NCBI RefSeq assembly: GCF_030816295.1
Contig: NZ_JAUSXV010000001.1
Coordinates: 2,108,001-2,172,000 of the forward strand
DNA: 64,000 nt
Source of the DNA: Microbacterium natoriense
Lineage (GTDB): Bacteria > Actinomycetota > Actinomycetes > Actinomycetales > Microbacteriaceae
Direction of reading: 5' to 3'
The notes beneath the pieces are model-generated. The model worked only from the letters and a program-made list of their open reading frames with translations. It ran no database searches and was not told the origin of the DNA. Positions within the stretch are counted from its first letter, which is position 1; every line of letters begins with the position of its first letter. Below are positions 8,298 through 16,661 of the stretch, one piece after another. The position numbers and the translations under genes were made by a program.

Positions 8298-9766
8298 CCC
8301 TGGCCGCGCCGCGCCTCACGGGTCGGCCGCTGATCGAGACCCGACCGATGCGGCATCCCGACATCGCTGACGCCGGCACGATGACCAAGCGCGGCTGGTG
8401 GCTCGTCGTCCTGAACGTGCTTCTGCCGGGGTCTGCGCAGGTTCTCGCGGGAAGCCGACGACTGGGTCGTTTCGGTCTCGGGGCGACGTTGACGGCGTGG
8501 TTCCTCGTGATCGTCGCGGTCGGGCTCGCTCTGTTCGCGCGCCCGACGCTGCTGTGGCTGACGGTGGGCGCTGGTTGGTTCTCGGGAGTCGTGCTCACGG
8601 CTGTGCAGGTGCTGCTGGTCGGCTACGTGATCCTGTGGATCGTGCTGACCTTCGACACCCTGCGGCTCGCACGGCTGGTGAAGATACCCGGGCTGTCGAA
8701 GTTCGCCCTTCCCGTCGTCGCCCTCGTGCTGCTCGGACTCGTCGGCTCGGCGACCGGAGTGGCGGCGTCGTATGTGGGCACGGCACGCAGCACGATCTCG
8801 ACGATCTTCGGCAGCAGCGGCCCGAGCCTGCCGGCGAGCGACGGGTATTACAACATCCTGCTGCTCGGCGCCGACAGCGGCGAGGGCCGTGACTCCATGC
8901 GTTTCGACAGCATCTCGGTCGTCTCCGTGAACGCCTCGACCGGCGCCGTGACGATCACCGGCATTCCGCGCGACATGCCCAACTTCCCCTTCGCGGAAGA
9001 CAGCCCGATGCGCGACCCCGACCTCGTCGGCTTCGACTACCGCAACTACTTCGAGGGTCACAGCGATCCCGACTGCGGCTGGGGCTCGGGCGTCAACCAG
9101 TTGACCAACGCGGTGCAGGTGTGCCGTGAGGACGACGGCGCCAGCTTGTACCCCGATGCCGTAGCGCAGGGCTCCAACCCGGAGATCGAAGCGACGAAGG
9201 ACGCCGCAGAGGGCATCCTCGGCATCGAGATCCCCTACTACGTGTTCCTCGACATGAAGGGCTTCGCCAACCTCATCGACGCTCTGGGCGGTGTCGACAT
9301 CAACGTCACCGAGCGGCTGCCGATGGGCGGGCCGCCTCCCGGGTCGGGCGCACACGACGTCGAGTCGTGGGCGATCGGCTGGATCGAACCAGGGCAGCAG
9401 CACATGAACGGTGACACCGCGCAGTGGTATGCACGCTCGCGGTACACGACCAGCGACTGGGACCGCATGCTTCGTCAGCGCCAGCTGCAGCAGGCGATTC
9501 TCGCGCAGTTCACGCCCCAGACCGTGCTCACCCGGTTCAACGAGGTCGCCACGGCCGGGACGGCGATCGTGCAGACCGATCTCCCGCAGGACAAGCTGCC
9601 CGAGTTCTTCGATCTGCTGACGAAGGCGAAGGATCAGCAGGTCACGACGATCGAGCTCACGCCTGACCATGGCGTGCCTGAGACGGACATCGACTTCTCC
9701 TTCGTGCACCAGCTGGTCCAGACCACGTTGCACCCGCCGACGGCGACGCCCACCCCGACTCCTTGA
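8294..9766 (+). CDS. LytR-CpsA-Psr (LCP) family protein
   Basis: A 490-residue protein. LCP enzymes transfer undecaprenyl-linked wall polymers such as teichoic acids or arabinogalactan onto peptidoglycan at the outer face of the membrane. The N-terminal ~170 residues hold four hydrophobic segments rather than the usual single anchor. The LCP domain follows, with [17 protein letters not shown] (about 192) containing the Asp and Arg pair expected to bind pyrophosphate-lipid, then GIPRDM (about 223) and [18 protein letters not shown] (about 378). A short Thr/Pro tail ends the protein. In this window it is the obvious candidate to anchor the glycopolymers built by the neighbouring genes. Confidence 0.92.
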   Translation: MTLAAPRLTGRPLIETRPMRHPDIADAGTMTKRGWWLVVLNVLLPGSAQVLAGSRRLGRFGLGATLTAWFLVIVAVGLALFARPTLLWLTVGAGWFSGVVLTAVQVLLVGYVILWIVLTFDTLRLARLVKIPGLSKFALPVVALVLLGLVGSATGVAASYVGTARSTISTIFGSSGPSLPASDGYYNILLLGADSGEGRDSMRFDSISVVSVNASTGAVTITGIPRDMPNFPFAEDSPMRDPDLVGFDYRNYFEGHSDPDCGWGSGVNQLTNAVQVCREDDGASLYPDAVAQGSNPEIEATKDAAEGILGIEIPYYVFLDMKGFANLIDALGGVDINVTERLPMGGPPPGSGAHDVESWAIGWIEPGQQHMNGDTAQWYARSRYTTSDWDRMLRQRQLQQAILAQFTPQTVLTRFNEVATAGTAIVQTDLPQDKLPEFFDLLTKAKDQQVTTIELTPDHGVPETDIDFSFVHQLVQTTLHPPTATPTPTP

Positions 9767-9777
9767 ACGACTCTCCC

Positions 9778-9888
9778 GGTCGTTGAGCGAGGAGCACAGC
9801 GGCGGGACCAGGCACCGCGTGACTCCGAGCGCGATGTCGGATGAACGCGGACCAACGCGTCACGTCTCGCTTCGTTCGCTCGACGAGC
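9778..9888. repeat. REP-like GC-rich repeat, copy 2 (inverted)
   Basis: A half-element beginning GGTCGTTGAGCGAG at 9778 and an inverted partner at 9855-9888 (core CGTCTCGCTTCGTTCGCTCG) flank about 60 bases. The second half is an inverted copy of 6441-6474. It lies in the gap between convergent genes. Confidence 0.5.
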
Positions 9889-9901
9889 GGGGGAGCACAC
9901 G

Positions 9902-9949
9902 AAAAAGCCCACGGCCACCACCTGAGAGTGAAGGTGATGGTCGTGGGCC
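9902..9949 (-). terminator. rho-independent terminator for the LAxTG surface-protein gene
   Basis: Arms 9907-9922 and 9933-9948 pair over 16 positions with two imperfect pairs. Read on the minus strand the stem is followed by five T (9906-9902). It lies 90 bases past the stop of the minus-strand gene ending at 10040. On the plus strand it may also act for the LCP gene, but without a T tract. Confidence 0.7.
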
Positions 9950-9950
9950 T

Positions 9951-10008
9951 CCGGTGCATGCACCGGACTCACCAGACGACGGTGATCGGAGGGGGAGGGA
10001 TCACCGTC
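9951..10008. repeat. two further palindromes next to the terminator
   Basis: A perfect 16-base palindrome (CCGGTGCATGCACCGG) occupies 9951-9966. A perfect 10-base inverted repeat has arms GACGGTGATC at 9978-9987 and GATCACCGTC at 9999-10008. With the terminator this gives three stem-loops in about 100 bases. Confidence 0.6.
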
Positions 10009-10039
10009 GCCCGGTCGACCCCGCGAAGCGGGATCAGAA

Positions 10040-10621
10040 TCAGGCGTTCTTGCGGCGAGTGATTCCCACTGCCACGAGAGCACCACCGGCGACGAGAGCT
10101 GCTGCTCCGCCGCCGAGGATCCACGGCGACACGCTGCCGCCCGTCAGAGCCAACTCCGTGCCGGTCCCCGTGAGCGGAAGCTCAGAGCCGGCAGCGGCGA
10201 CGGTCGGGTCGTGGTCGCAGTTCGAGACGGAATCGTGCCCCTGCGAGACCGTGATGGTCGCGGTGTACGAGCGCGAACCGCTGAACGCGATGCCATATGC
10301 CCCGTCGCCGTCGGACGGCGGACGGAACGTGAGAACGAGGCTGCCGTCGGCAGCCGCCGTGTTCCCGGATACCGCCGAGTCGGCGGCATTGAGTCCGGAC
10401 ACCGACACGCCAACATTCTCGGACGGCTGGAACCAGCCCGCGCCGAAGACGATGGTCGAAACCTCGCAGATGTCGATGATCGGGTCATCGACACTGACAC
10501 TCGGGGTTCCCGCGTAGGTGTCGGACGCGGCCGTCGTGGCCGTTGCGGCGTCGGCGGCGATAGGCGCGGAGAGCACCAGAGCTCCGACAGTCAGGCTGAT
10601 TACAGCCAGTTTCTTCAGCAT
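10040..10621 (-). CDS. secreted surface protein with LAxTG sorting signal
   Basis: A 193-residue protein. Residues 1-25 form a typical signal peptide ending ADA. The mature part is a small, probably beta-sandwich domain of unrecognised family with two cysteines. The C-terminus has LPLTG and then LALTGG immediately before a 20-residue hydrophobic stretch and a RRKNA tail, which is a sortase sorting signal. LAxTG is the motif preferred by class E sortases of high-GC Gram-positives, so covalent wall attachment is inferred; no sortase gene lies in the window. The start at 10621 is fixed by GGGGAGAAAC just upstream. A -10-like TATAAC lies about 85 bases upstream, so this transcript is leadered. 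Confidence 0.8.
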   Translation of the reverse strand: MLKKLAVISLTVGALVLSAPIAADAATATTAASDTYAGTPSVSVDDPIIDICEVSTIVFGAGWFQPSENVGVSVSGLNAADSAVSGNTAAADGSLVLTFRPPSDGDGAYGIAFSGSRSYTATITVSQGHDSVSNCDHDPTVAAAGSELPLTGTGTELALTGGSVSPWILGGGAAALVAGGALVAVGITRRKNA

Positions 10622-10705
10622 GTTTCTCCCCAGAAATACACGCGGAATCGCACCGAACACACCCCTGCATTCGACTGCGTGGGTTCTCCTTGTCCCCACG
10701 ACAAA

Positions 10706-10767
10706 GTTATAGAACCCAGATATTCCCCAGTGAAAGTGACACTACATCATCATCGAGTGAAAGTCAC
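10706..10767 (-). promoter_or_regulatory. promoter region of the LAxTG gene with direct repeats
   Basis: TATAAC on the minus strand (10711-10706) is a reasonable -10. Behind it lie two near-identical words, AGTGAAAGTGAC at 10729-10740 and AGTGAAAGTCAC at 10756-10767, spaced 27 bases apart. They could be a regulator site or the 3' end of the upstream gene's transcript; the sequence alone does not say. Confidence 0.35.
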
Positions 10768-12527
10768 GGTGCACAGTGAAGATCCGTGCGTCGGATCTTC
10801 GGATCGTTCACGAGCGGGGTGTGCGCGACCTCGGTGAGACGCTGACCGGCTCCCGTTCCGTGGAACTCCACCGTGATCGTGGTGGATTCGCCGGGTGCGA
10901 GCGTGACGTCGTGCTGCACCGCGAAGCGGTCGCCGAGCATCGTGGTCTGCACGGCATCCGACTTCCCGTCTCTGTCGATGTGCGATGCGGTGGCGCCTGC
11001 CGGGCCGTAGACGGCGACCAGGGTGCGTACCGAGCCGGGAGGCACTCCGTACCACCCCGACGCAGTGACGTAAGCGGGTAGCGCCGTCGCGGCATCGACG
11101 GGGGCGTTGTTGGTCCAGGTGACCTGGACCTGCGTCGTGGGCTCGCCCTCGCATGTGCCGACCGACGTCGAGATCTCAGCGCCCATGTAGTAGTCCATCT
11201 TGCCGCCGGTCGCGTCGTTGAAGAGCGCTCCGACGTACGTCGCGGATGCGGCGTCCCTGGGCAGCGCGCCGCTGAGCGTGGAGCGCTGGATGATCGTCTG
11301 CTCGTCCTCATGCGCGCTCCAGATGCGGATGCGACCTTCGGCGGACGACTGGGCGAGCGCGGTCACCAGCTTCTTCGGTTCGGCGCCCGACATCGCACCG
11401 CTGAACAGAGCCCCGGCGGCCTGGGCGAACACCTGGTCCTGCATCGTCGGATCGGGCACGGCGGCGTAGATCTCAGAAAGGAGCAGACCGACGACGTTGT
11501 CCTCGTCGGCCGTGAACGGCCCGAAGGCGAGCGGCCCCGTCGCCGCGAGCAGGTTCTTCGTCATGACGGCGTCGACGGCGATGACGCCGTCGACCGGCGT
11601 ACCGAAGCGGTTCTGCCATCGGGCGGCGATGAGGGGCGCTGCTTCGGTGAAGTCGGGGATGTTCGTGATGTTCTGCAGGTAGCGGCCGGGTCGGTCCTCG
11701 AAGAGCGCGATCGTCGACTCGCTGAGCGGAAGAGCTGTGTCGAGCGACGGGAAGTCGGCCGTGGAGGCCTGCTGACTCAAGGTGACGTGCCCGTTCTCGG
11801 CGTGCAGGAGCGCGATCGCCCCGATGATGCCGCCCGAGGAGCGCAGCTCGGCGTTGTTCTGCATCGCGATCACGTAGTTGCGGGGTTCAGTCGCACCCAA
11901 CATGCTCGGCAGCAGGGCGGAGGCGCCGTGCAGTGAGCCGACCAGGGTCGTCGCCTGGGTGACGTTCGAGCGCAGTTCGCGGATAGCGTCGGCCAGCGGG
12001 GGCAGGGTGGCATCGGCGTCGATCTGCCGCGCGCTGCTCTCCGCTTCGCGCAGTGTCGACGCCGCATCCGCGAGGGAGGGCTCGATCGCGGCGAACGGAG
12101 CGAGGTCGATGGTCCCGTTGGAGAAGCCCAGGCTGGAGAGATCGATGTCGCCTGCGGCGGACAGGACCGGTCCCACGGCATCCGTCGCCACCTCGTCCGC
12201 GATGGCGGCGACCTCGCTGACCGCGGTGAAACTCGGTCCGATCCAGGGGACCACGCCGTACGCCTGCCAGATCGGGTCCGCCGTGAGGTCGTGGGCGGAA
12301 GCAGCGTGATGGGAGATGCGCTTCGCGAGCGTCTCAGCCTTGTCGAGGTCGCCCTCGCCGACGGCGGTCTTCATCTGCGAAGAGATCGTCGCGACCTGCT
12401 GCAGGTCCATCACGGCGCCGATGCCTCTGATCGTCACCCAGCCGATGGACAGGATCAGAAACGTCAGGAGTGCGCCGATGGTCCAGCCGAGCCATCGGCG
12501 ATGTACCGGCAGGCGTCCATCGCTCAT
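10764..12527 (-). CDS. DUF4012 domain-containing membrane-anchored protein
   Basis: A 587-residue protein with one N-terminal membrane helix (about 12-35) and a large extracytoplasmic part. AMQNNAELRSSGGIIGA and FEDRPGRYLQNITNIPDF are typical of the DUF4012 family, which is frequent near exopolysaccharide genes in Actinobacteria and has no settled function. The ATG at 12527 is chosen because the membrane helix follows at once; the same frame stays open to 13100 but that stretch covers the divergent glycosyltransferase gene and is not coding. The gene sits upstream of the LAxTG protein on the same strand. A role in surface polymer assembly is inferred only from context. Confidence 0.78.
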   Translation of the reverse strand: MSDGRLPVHRRWLGWTIGALLTFLILSIGWVTIRGIGAVMDLQQVATISSQMKTAVGEGDLDKAETLAKRISHHAASAHDLTADPIWQAYGVVPWIGPSFTAVSEVAAIADEVATDAVGPVLSAAGDIDLSSLGFSNGTIDLAPFAAIEPSLADAASTLREAESSARQIDADATLPPLADAIRELRSNVTQATTLVGSLHGASALLPSMLGATEPRNYVIAMQNNAELRSSGGIIGAIALLHAENGHVTLSQQASTADFPSLDTALPLSESTIALFEDRPGRYLQNITNIPDFTEAAPLIAARWQNRFGTPVDGVIAVDAVMTKNLLAATGPLAFGPFTADEDNVVGLLLSEIYAAVPDPTMQDQVFAQAAGALFSGAMSGAEPKKLVTALAQSSAEGRIRIWSAHEDEQTIIQRSTLSGALPRDAASATYVGALFNDATGGKMDYYMGAEISTSVGTCEGEPTTQVQVTWTNNAPVDAATALPAYVTASGWYGVPPGSVRTLVAVYGPAGATASHIDRDGKSDAVQTTMLGDRFAVQHDVTLAPGESTTITVEFHGTGAGQRLTEVAHTPLVNDPKIRRTDLHCAP

Positions 12528-12637
12528 CCGAGCATTCAAGCACGAAGGCGAGACCGCGTGCTGGGAACGAAGTGCTTTCCCAGCAAGGTTTTCGGAAGTG
12601 GCGCGCCTGTCGCGAGTCGGCGGGCGACCGGTGCCTC

Positions 12638-12643
12638 TAATCT
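12638..12643 (+). promoter_or_regulatory. -10 box (TAATCT) of a leaderless promoter
   Basis: TAATCT lies seven bases before the ATG at 12651, and there is no Shine-Dalgarno sequence, so the transcript probably begins at the start codon. Confidence 0.5.
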
Positions 12644-12650
12644 TGTGCTC

Positions 12651-13724
12651 ATGGGTGCTCGGCTGCGTGTGGTTCTGGATCAGCTCGTGCATGTCGTCGA
12701 CACCGACCAGGCTGCAGCGGCGATCGACCTCGCGGCGGGTCTCATCGAGACCGCGCCGTCGGGCTGCGATGTCGCGGCGATCGTGCCGGCCGGCTCTGCG
12801 CCTGCTCTCCCCGGTCTCGCCGACGTGCGCACCCTTGGCCTGGCGCGGCGTGAGCTTGCGGCTTCGTGGCAGCTGGGCATCGCACCAGGTGTGGGAGGGG
12901 GTCTCATCCACTCGGCGTCGCTGATGGCGCCCCTCGTGCGCCACGACCGCCTCCACGACAACGACCAGACGACGGTGACGCTGTGGGACCTGCGGGCGTG
13001 GGAGACGCCGGACGCCCTGCCCAAGACGACCGTGGCCTGGCAGCGCGCGATGCTCAGGCGTGCGGTCAAGCATGCGGATGCCGTGGTCGTGCCTTCGCAC
13101 GCATTCGCCTCGCGTCTTGCGGATGTGGCGAAGCTGGGGGAGCGGATCCGCGTGATCCCCGGAGCGGCGCCGCGCGGCTTCGTCGTGCCGCTCGATGCGG
13201 CGGCTCGGCGAGATGCCCTGTCCCTGCCGACACGCTACGTGGTGCTGACCGGGTGCTCCACCTCGCTCGAATCAGGGTTCCGCGCGGCGATCGCTGCCGA
13301 TGCGGATGCGGTCGTGCTCGACGCCCCGGAGGGCTCGGAACCGCGCATCGCCGAGATCGCCTCGGCGGCCGGTCTTCCCGAGTCCCGCGTGCACGTGCGC
13401 GGGGCTCTTCCGCTCGAGGACCGGGCCGCGATCTTCGCCGCCGCTTCTGCCCTCGTCGCGACGGACCCCGCGATCGCCTGGCCCTGGCGTGTCGTCGAGG
13501 CCATGACGCTCGGAGTGCCGGTCGTCGCCGTGTCGAGCGGGGTGCACCGAGACGTCATCGCGGACGGGGGAGCGATCGTGCCGGAGGAGGAGATTCCGGA
13601 TGCCGTCGCGGATGCCGTCGGTGCGGGGGCGCGGAGGATGAGCGTGCTGGGGAGCGACCGTGCGCGTTCGTTCTCGTGGATGAGCTCGGCGGAGCGCGTG
13701 TGGGGACTGCACGCGGACCTGTGA
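12651..13724 (+). CDS. glycosyltransferase, GT4-type
   Basis: A 357-residue GT-B transferase lacking strong conservation in its N-terminal half. Supporting features are AVVVPSHAFASRLADV (about 145), the donor-domain region YVVLTGCSTSLESG (about 198), and the C-terminal pattern IAWPWRVVEAMTLGVPVVAVSSGVHRDVI (about 278-306) in which the Glu and the VPVV turn bind the sugar nucleotide. The ATG at 12651 follows a -10 box by seven bases. It is divergent from the DUF4012 gene and convergent with the first ABC exporter. It probably adds one sugar to a lipid-linked intermediate; donor unknown. Confidence 0.8.
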   Translation: MGARLRVVLDQLVHVVDTDQAAAAIDLAAGLIETAPSGCDVAAIVPAGSAPALPGLADVRTLGLARRELAASWQLGIAPGVGGGLIHSASLMAPLVRHDRLHDNDQTTVTLWDLRAWETPDALPKTTVAWQRAMLRRAVKHADAVVVPSHAFASRLADVAKLGERIRVIPGAAPRGFVVPLDAAARRDALSLPTRYVVLTGCSTSLESGFRAAIAADADAVVLDAPEGSEPRIAEIASAAGLPESRVHVRGALPLEDRAAIFAAASALVATDPAIAWPWRVVEAMTLGVPVVAVSSGVHRDVIADGGAIVPEEEIPDAVADAVGAGARRMSVLGSDRARSFSWMSSAERVWGLHADL

Positions 13725-13744
13725 TCGGCTGAGTGCCTTGTCTG

Positions 13745-14479
13745 TCAGGCGCGCATGCGCTCGACGGCATCCTTACTGGGACCGTCGAAGCGGATCTTGC
13801 CGTCCTGGAGGAGTATCCCGCGCTCACAGAGGTCGGACACCATGTTCAGGTCATGACTGACCACGACGAGGGTCTTACCTTGCGAGTGGAGTTCACGGAT
13901 GCGAGCAAGGCACTTCTTCTGGAATGGCTCGTCTCCGACCGACAGGATCTCGTCGATGAGCAGGATGTCAACGTGTGTGTGGATCGCCACGGAAAATGCC
14001 AGTCGCAGGAACATGCCCGAGGAGTAGTGCTTGACCTCGGTGTCGATGAACTTCTCGATCTCGCTGAACTCGACGATTGAGTCGAACTGCTCTTTGGTCT
14101 CTTGCTTGGACATACCCAGGATAGCCGCGTTGAGATAGACGTTCTCGCGTCCAGAGAGATCGGGGTGGAACCCTGCTCCGACCTCGATCAGCCCTGCGAT
14201 ACGACCCCTGGTCAAGATCCTGCCCTCATCCGGGCGCAGCACGCCGGAGATCAGCTTGAGCATCGTCGACTTACCGGAGCCGTTGAAGCCCATCAAGGCG
14301 ACAGCCTCGCCCTCGCCGATGTCGAACGAGACGCCATCGAGCGCTTGAAACTCGGACGTGAGCTGTTTGCGTCGCATGGCTGCGACGAAAGTTTCCTTAA
14401 TGGAGTGGGTGTGACGGAGCTTGAAATGCTTGTGGACGTCCTCGACGAGGATGCGCGGGGTATCAGAGATCCTGGGCAA
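13745..14479 (-). CDS. polysaccharide/teichoic acid ABC exporter, ATP-binding protein (Wzt/TagH-like)
   Basis: A 244-residue ATPase that powers export of a lipid-linked glycopolymer with its permease partner. Walker A is GFNGSGKST (64-72), the signature is HYSSGMFLRLAFSVA and Walker B is ILLIDEILSVGDEPF, the spacing typical of the Wzt/TagH group. The long N-terminal extension before the first strand, with HSIKETFVAAMRRK, is also typical. There is no C-terminal carbohydrate-binding domain, unlike Escherichia coli O9a Wzt, so substrate recognition is probably not chain-end specific. It overlaps the permease gene by 17 bases and forms an operon with it. Confidence 0.92.
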   Translation of the reverse strand: MPRISDTPRILVEDVHKHFKLRHTHSIKETFVAAMRRKQLTSEFQALDGVSFDIGEGEAVALMGFNGSGKSTMLKLISGVLRPDEGRILTRGRIAGLIEVGAGFHPDLSGRENVYLNAAILGMSKQETKEQFDSIVEFSEIEKFIDTEVKHYSSGMFLRLAFSVAIHTHVDILLIDEILSVGDEPFQKKCLARIRELHSQGKTLVVVSHDLNMVSDLCERGILLQDGKIRFDGPSKDAVERMRA

Positions 14480-15377
14480 AGCGACCCTCCAGACGGCGGA
14501 ACACGATCTCGCCGATGATCAGGATGACGACGGACACCGCTAGGGCGATGGCGGAATGCAGCCAGAGCGACGGCAGCGGCTGCGAACTCTCGGGGTTGAG
14601 GGTGTACCAGATGCCGTAGTGGAAGAGTTCGACGGCACCAGTGATCGGATTGAGCGCGTAGAGCTGGAAGAGCCAATCTGGAACCTTGCTGGCGACCATT
14701 TGCCATTGGTACATGACCGGCGAGGCCCACACCGAGATCATCACGATGATCTCCACGAAGCTCTGCGCATCGCGGAACGTCACGTTGATCGCTCCGAAGA
14801 GAAGTCCGAGACCGGTCGCCAGCAGCGAGATGATTACGAGGCCGAGCAGAAGCGCGGCGATCCCCAGGACCGATGGGGTCCATCCGAAGAAGAGTGCGAT
14901 CGCGAGCACGACGATGATTTGCGGAACCGTGTTGATGGCCGCGACGAGTGTGCTCGCCACGGGGAACATCTGCCGTGGGAAGTAGATCTTCTTGATGAGC
15001 GCCGAGTTCTCGACCAGAGATCTGGTCGCGTTCGCGAATGACTCGTTGAAGAAAGTGACGGCGGTGATTCCCGACAGGAGGTAGATCGGGTAGTACTCGA
15101 TGCTGTCATTCAGCCGGAGGAATACTCCAAGGGCGAAATAGAAGACGAGGAATTGGATCAGCGGCTTGACATACGACCACAGCCATCCGAGCACGGAACC
15201 GCGGTACCGGATGCCGACTTCTTTGCGGACGATGAGGCTGAGCAGGTACCGGCGCCGGAACACATCCAGCAGACCATTATTCGAGCCGGGCGCGATGAGG
15301 CGATCCGCGGCTGCGGCGGGAGACTGCGACACGACCGTTCTCACTTCCATCAGGGTCTCTTCGGGCGAGATCCCCAT
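14463..15377 (-). CDS. polysaccharide/teichoic acid ABC exporter, permease (Wzm/TagG-like)
   Basis: A 304-residue ABC-2 permease with six membrane helices from about residue 60 to 290. RKEVGIRYRGSVLGWLWSYVKPLIQFLVFYFALG is the hallmark amphipathic segment and first helix of Wzm/TagG proteins. It partners the ATPase downstream and moves a complete lipid-linked polymer outward. ATG at 15377 has a -10-like TAGGAT only two bases upstream; if that box is used, translation must begin at the ATG at 15350 (tenth residue), which has GAAGAGA upstream. Both starts leave the membrane part intact. Confidence 0.9.
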   Translation of the reverse strand: MGISPEETLMEVRTVVSQSPAAAADRLIAPGSNNGLLDVFRRRYLLSLIVRKEVGIRYRGSVLGWLWSYVKPLIQFLVFYFALGVFLRLNDSIEYYPIYLLSGITAVTFFNESFANATRSLVENSALIKKIYFPRQMFPVASTLVAAINTVPQIIVVLAIALFFGWTPSVLGIAALLLGLVIISLLATGLGLLFGAINVTFRDAQSFVEIIVMISVWASPVMYQWQMVASKVPDWLFQLYALNPITGAVELFHYGIWYTLNPESSQPLPSLWLHSAIALAVSVVILIIGEIVFRRLEGRFAQDL

Positions 15378-15454
15378 CTATCCTAGGTCCCGCGGCGTCC
15401 GCTCCCGACGAGCGGTCGCGGGTCCGCAGTGCCGCACCCGAGCGTGCGCCGACT

Positions 15455-15490
15455 GCGGAGGTAGGCTCAATGTACCGCGGAGGTAGGCTC
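15455..15490 (+). repeat. tandem 14-base repeat holding ribosome-site and -10-like words
   Basis: GCGGAGGTAGGCTC occurs at 15455-15468 and again at 15477-15490, a 22-base period. Each copy contains GGAGG followed by TAGGCT, so the unit could read as a ribosome site or a promoter box. Confidence 0.5.
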
Positions 15491-16576
15491 CGCGCGATCA
15501 ACGGCGCGACCATGATGGGAACTGTGGCAATGACCTCACGGAGCGGCTGGATCGTACTTGCGGCCTATCAGCCGGACCCAGAGCTGTTCGCCCGTCAGTT
15601 GCGTAGCATCCAGGATCAGACGCTCGAGGATTGGACGTGCATCGTCTCCGTCGATGGTGATGCTGAGACCGTGCGCCGTGTGCTCGCGGAGACTGTCGGC
15701 GATGACCCGCGCTTCCGCCTGATCGTGGACGACGGCGTGCGGCGCGGCTTTTATCTCAACTTTGAACGGGGCCTCCTGGAGGTCTCCGTCGACGCGGAGT
15801 GGGTTGCGCTGAGCGATCAGGACGACTTCTGGTACCCCGAGAAGCTCGCGCTCCTCACAGCGCGACTGGGGGAGGCTCCGCTTGTGTCAGGTCAGGCCCG
15901 CCTGGTCCGCCATCCGTCAGGAGAGGTTCTCGGTGTGACTGATCGAGTCTTCTCAGGGCAGGCCGAGCTCGTTCTTGCGAACCAGGTGACGGGATCGTTG
16001 TGCGTGTTCAGAGGTGAACTGCTCAAGACTGCCCTGCCCTTCCCTCGTGTCCCGACCCGTGTGGAGACACATGATCACTGGTTGGCTGTGTGCGCTGCGA
16101 CTTATGGGGACCTGGCGATTCTTGACGACGTCGTTCAGGACTACGTCCAACATGGTGCGAACGTTTACGGCGATCCCTCCCAGCAGCCCGCTATGGGCCT
16201 GGCGCAGACGGTCCGAGAGACGCTCGAGAAGGCGCGCAGGTATGAAGGGAGTGCTTCGCCCTTTGCGGTACTCCGGATGTTCTTCCTGGTGCAGGTGGGC
16301 TGGCGCCAGGTGATCGTGGAGGTACTCCAGGCTCGTGGGCGCGTCGTATCCCCTGGCGTTGCGGCGGCCTTCGGGCGGAGACGCCGGTTGCGGCCTCTGC
16401 GAAGTCTGCAGCGTCATGCCGAAGCCGAGGGAATCACGGTGCGTCGCTCGTCTTTGGAGTACCTGATCAGCTGGGCGGCCGGTGCGGTGACCGGTGGTCG
16501 TCGGCGCGCTCATCGGTTGGCAGTCCGAGCTTCCTCCATTCCGGCTCTCAGCAGGCAGGGAGCGGGGCCGGGATAG
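15470..16576 (+). CDS. family 2 glycosyltransferase
   Basis: A 368-residue protein. The GT-A domain begins WIVLAAYQPDPELFARQL (about 25-42) and contains ALSDQDDFWYPEKL (about 107-120) with the SDQDD metal and nucleotide motif. This variant is typical of rhamnosyl or glucosyl transferases acting on surface polysaccharides. The start is uncertain. The ATG at 15470 has GGAGG eight bases upstream. ATGs at 15512 and 15530 are alternatives, and 15530 begins nearest the conserved core. It is followed by a DUF6541 membrane protein gene on the same strand. Confidence 0.8.
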   Translation: MYRGGRLRAINGATMMGTVAMTSRSGWIVLAAYQPDPELFARQLRSIQDQTLEDWTCIVSVDGDAETVRRVLAETVGDDPRFRLIVDDGVRRGFYLNFERGLLEVSVDAEWVALSDQDDFWYPEKLALLTARLGEAPLVSGQARLVRHPSGEVLGVTDRVFSGQAELVLANQVTGSLCVFRGELLKTALPFPRVPTRVETHDHWLAVCAATYGDLAILDDVVQDYVQHGANVYGDPSQQPAMGLAQTVRETLEKARRYEGSASPFAVLRMFFLVQVGWRQVIVEVLQARGRVVSPGVAAAFGRRRRLRPLRSLQRHAEAEGITVRRSSLEYLISWAAGAVTGGRRRAHRLAVRASSIPALSRQGAGPG

Positions 16577-16661
16577 GATCGATCGGTCCCGGGGTAGAAC
16601 CTGCCGCGCGCAGCGGACACCGACGGGGCCACCGCCGCACACGAGGAAGCGCACGACACCC

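Noticed and set aside
10764..13100. A 778-residue minus-strand frame covering DUF4012 and beyond
   Set aside because: The part beyond 12527 overlaps the well-supported glycosyltransferase gene on the plus strand and precedes the natural membrane helix; long frames without stops are expected at this GC content.
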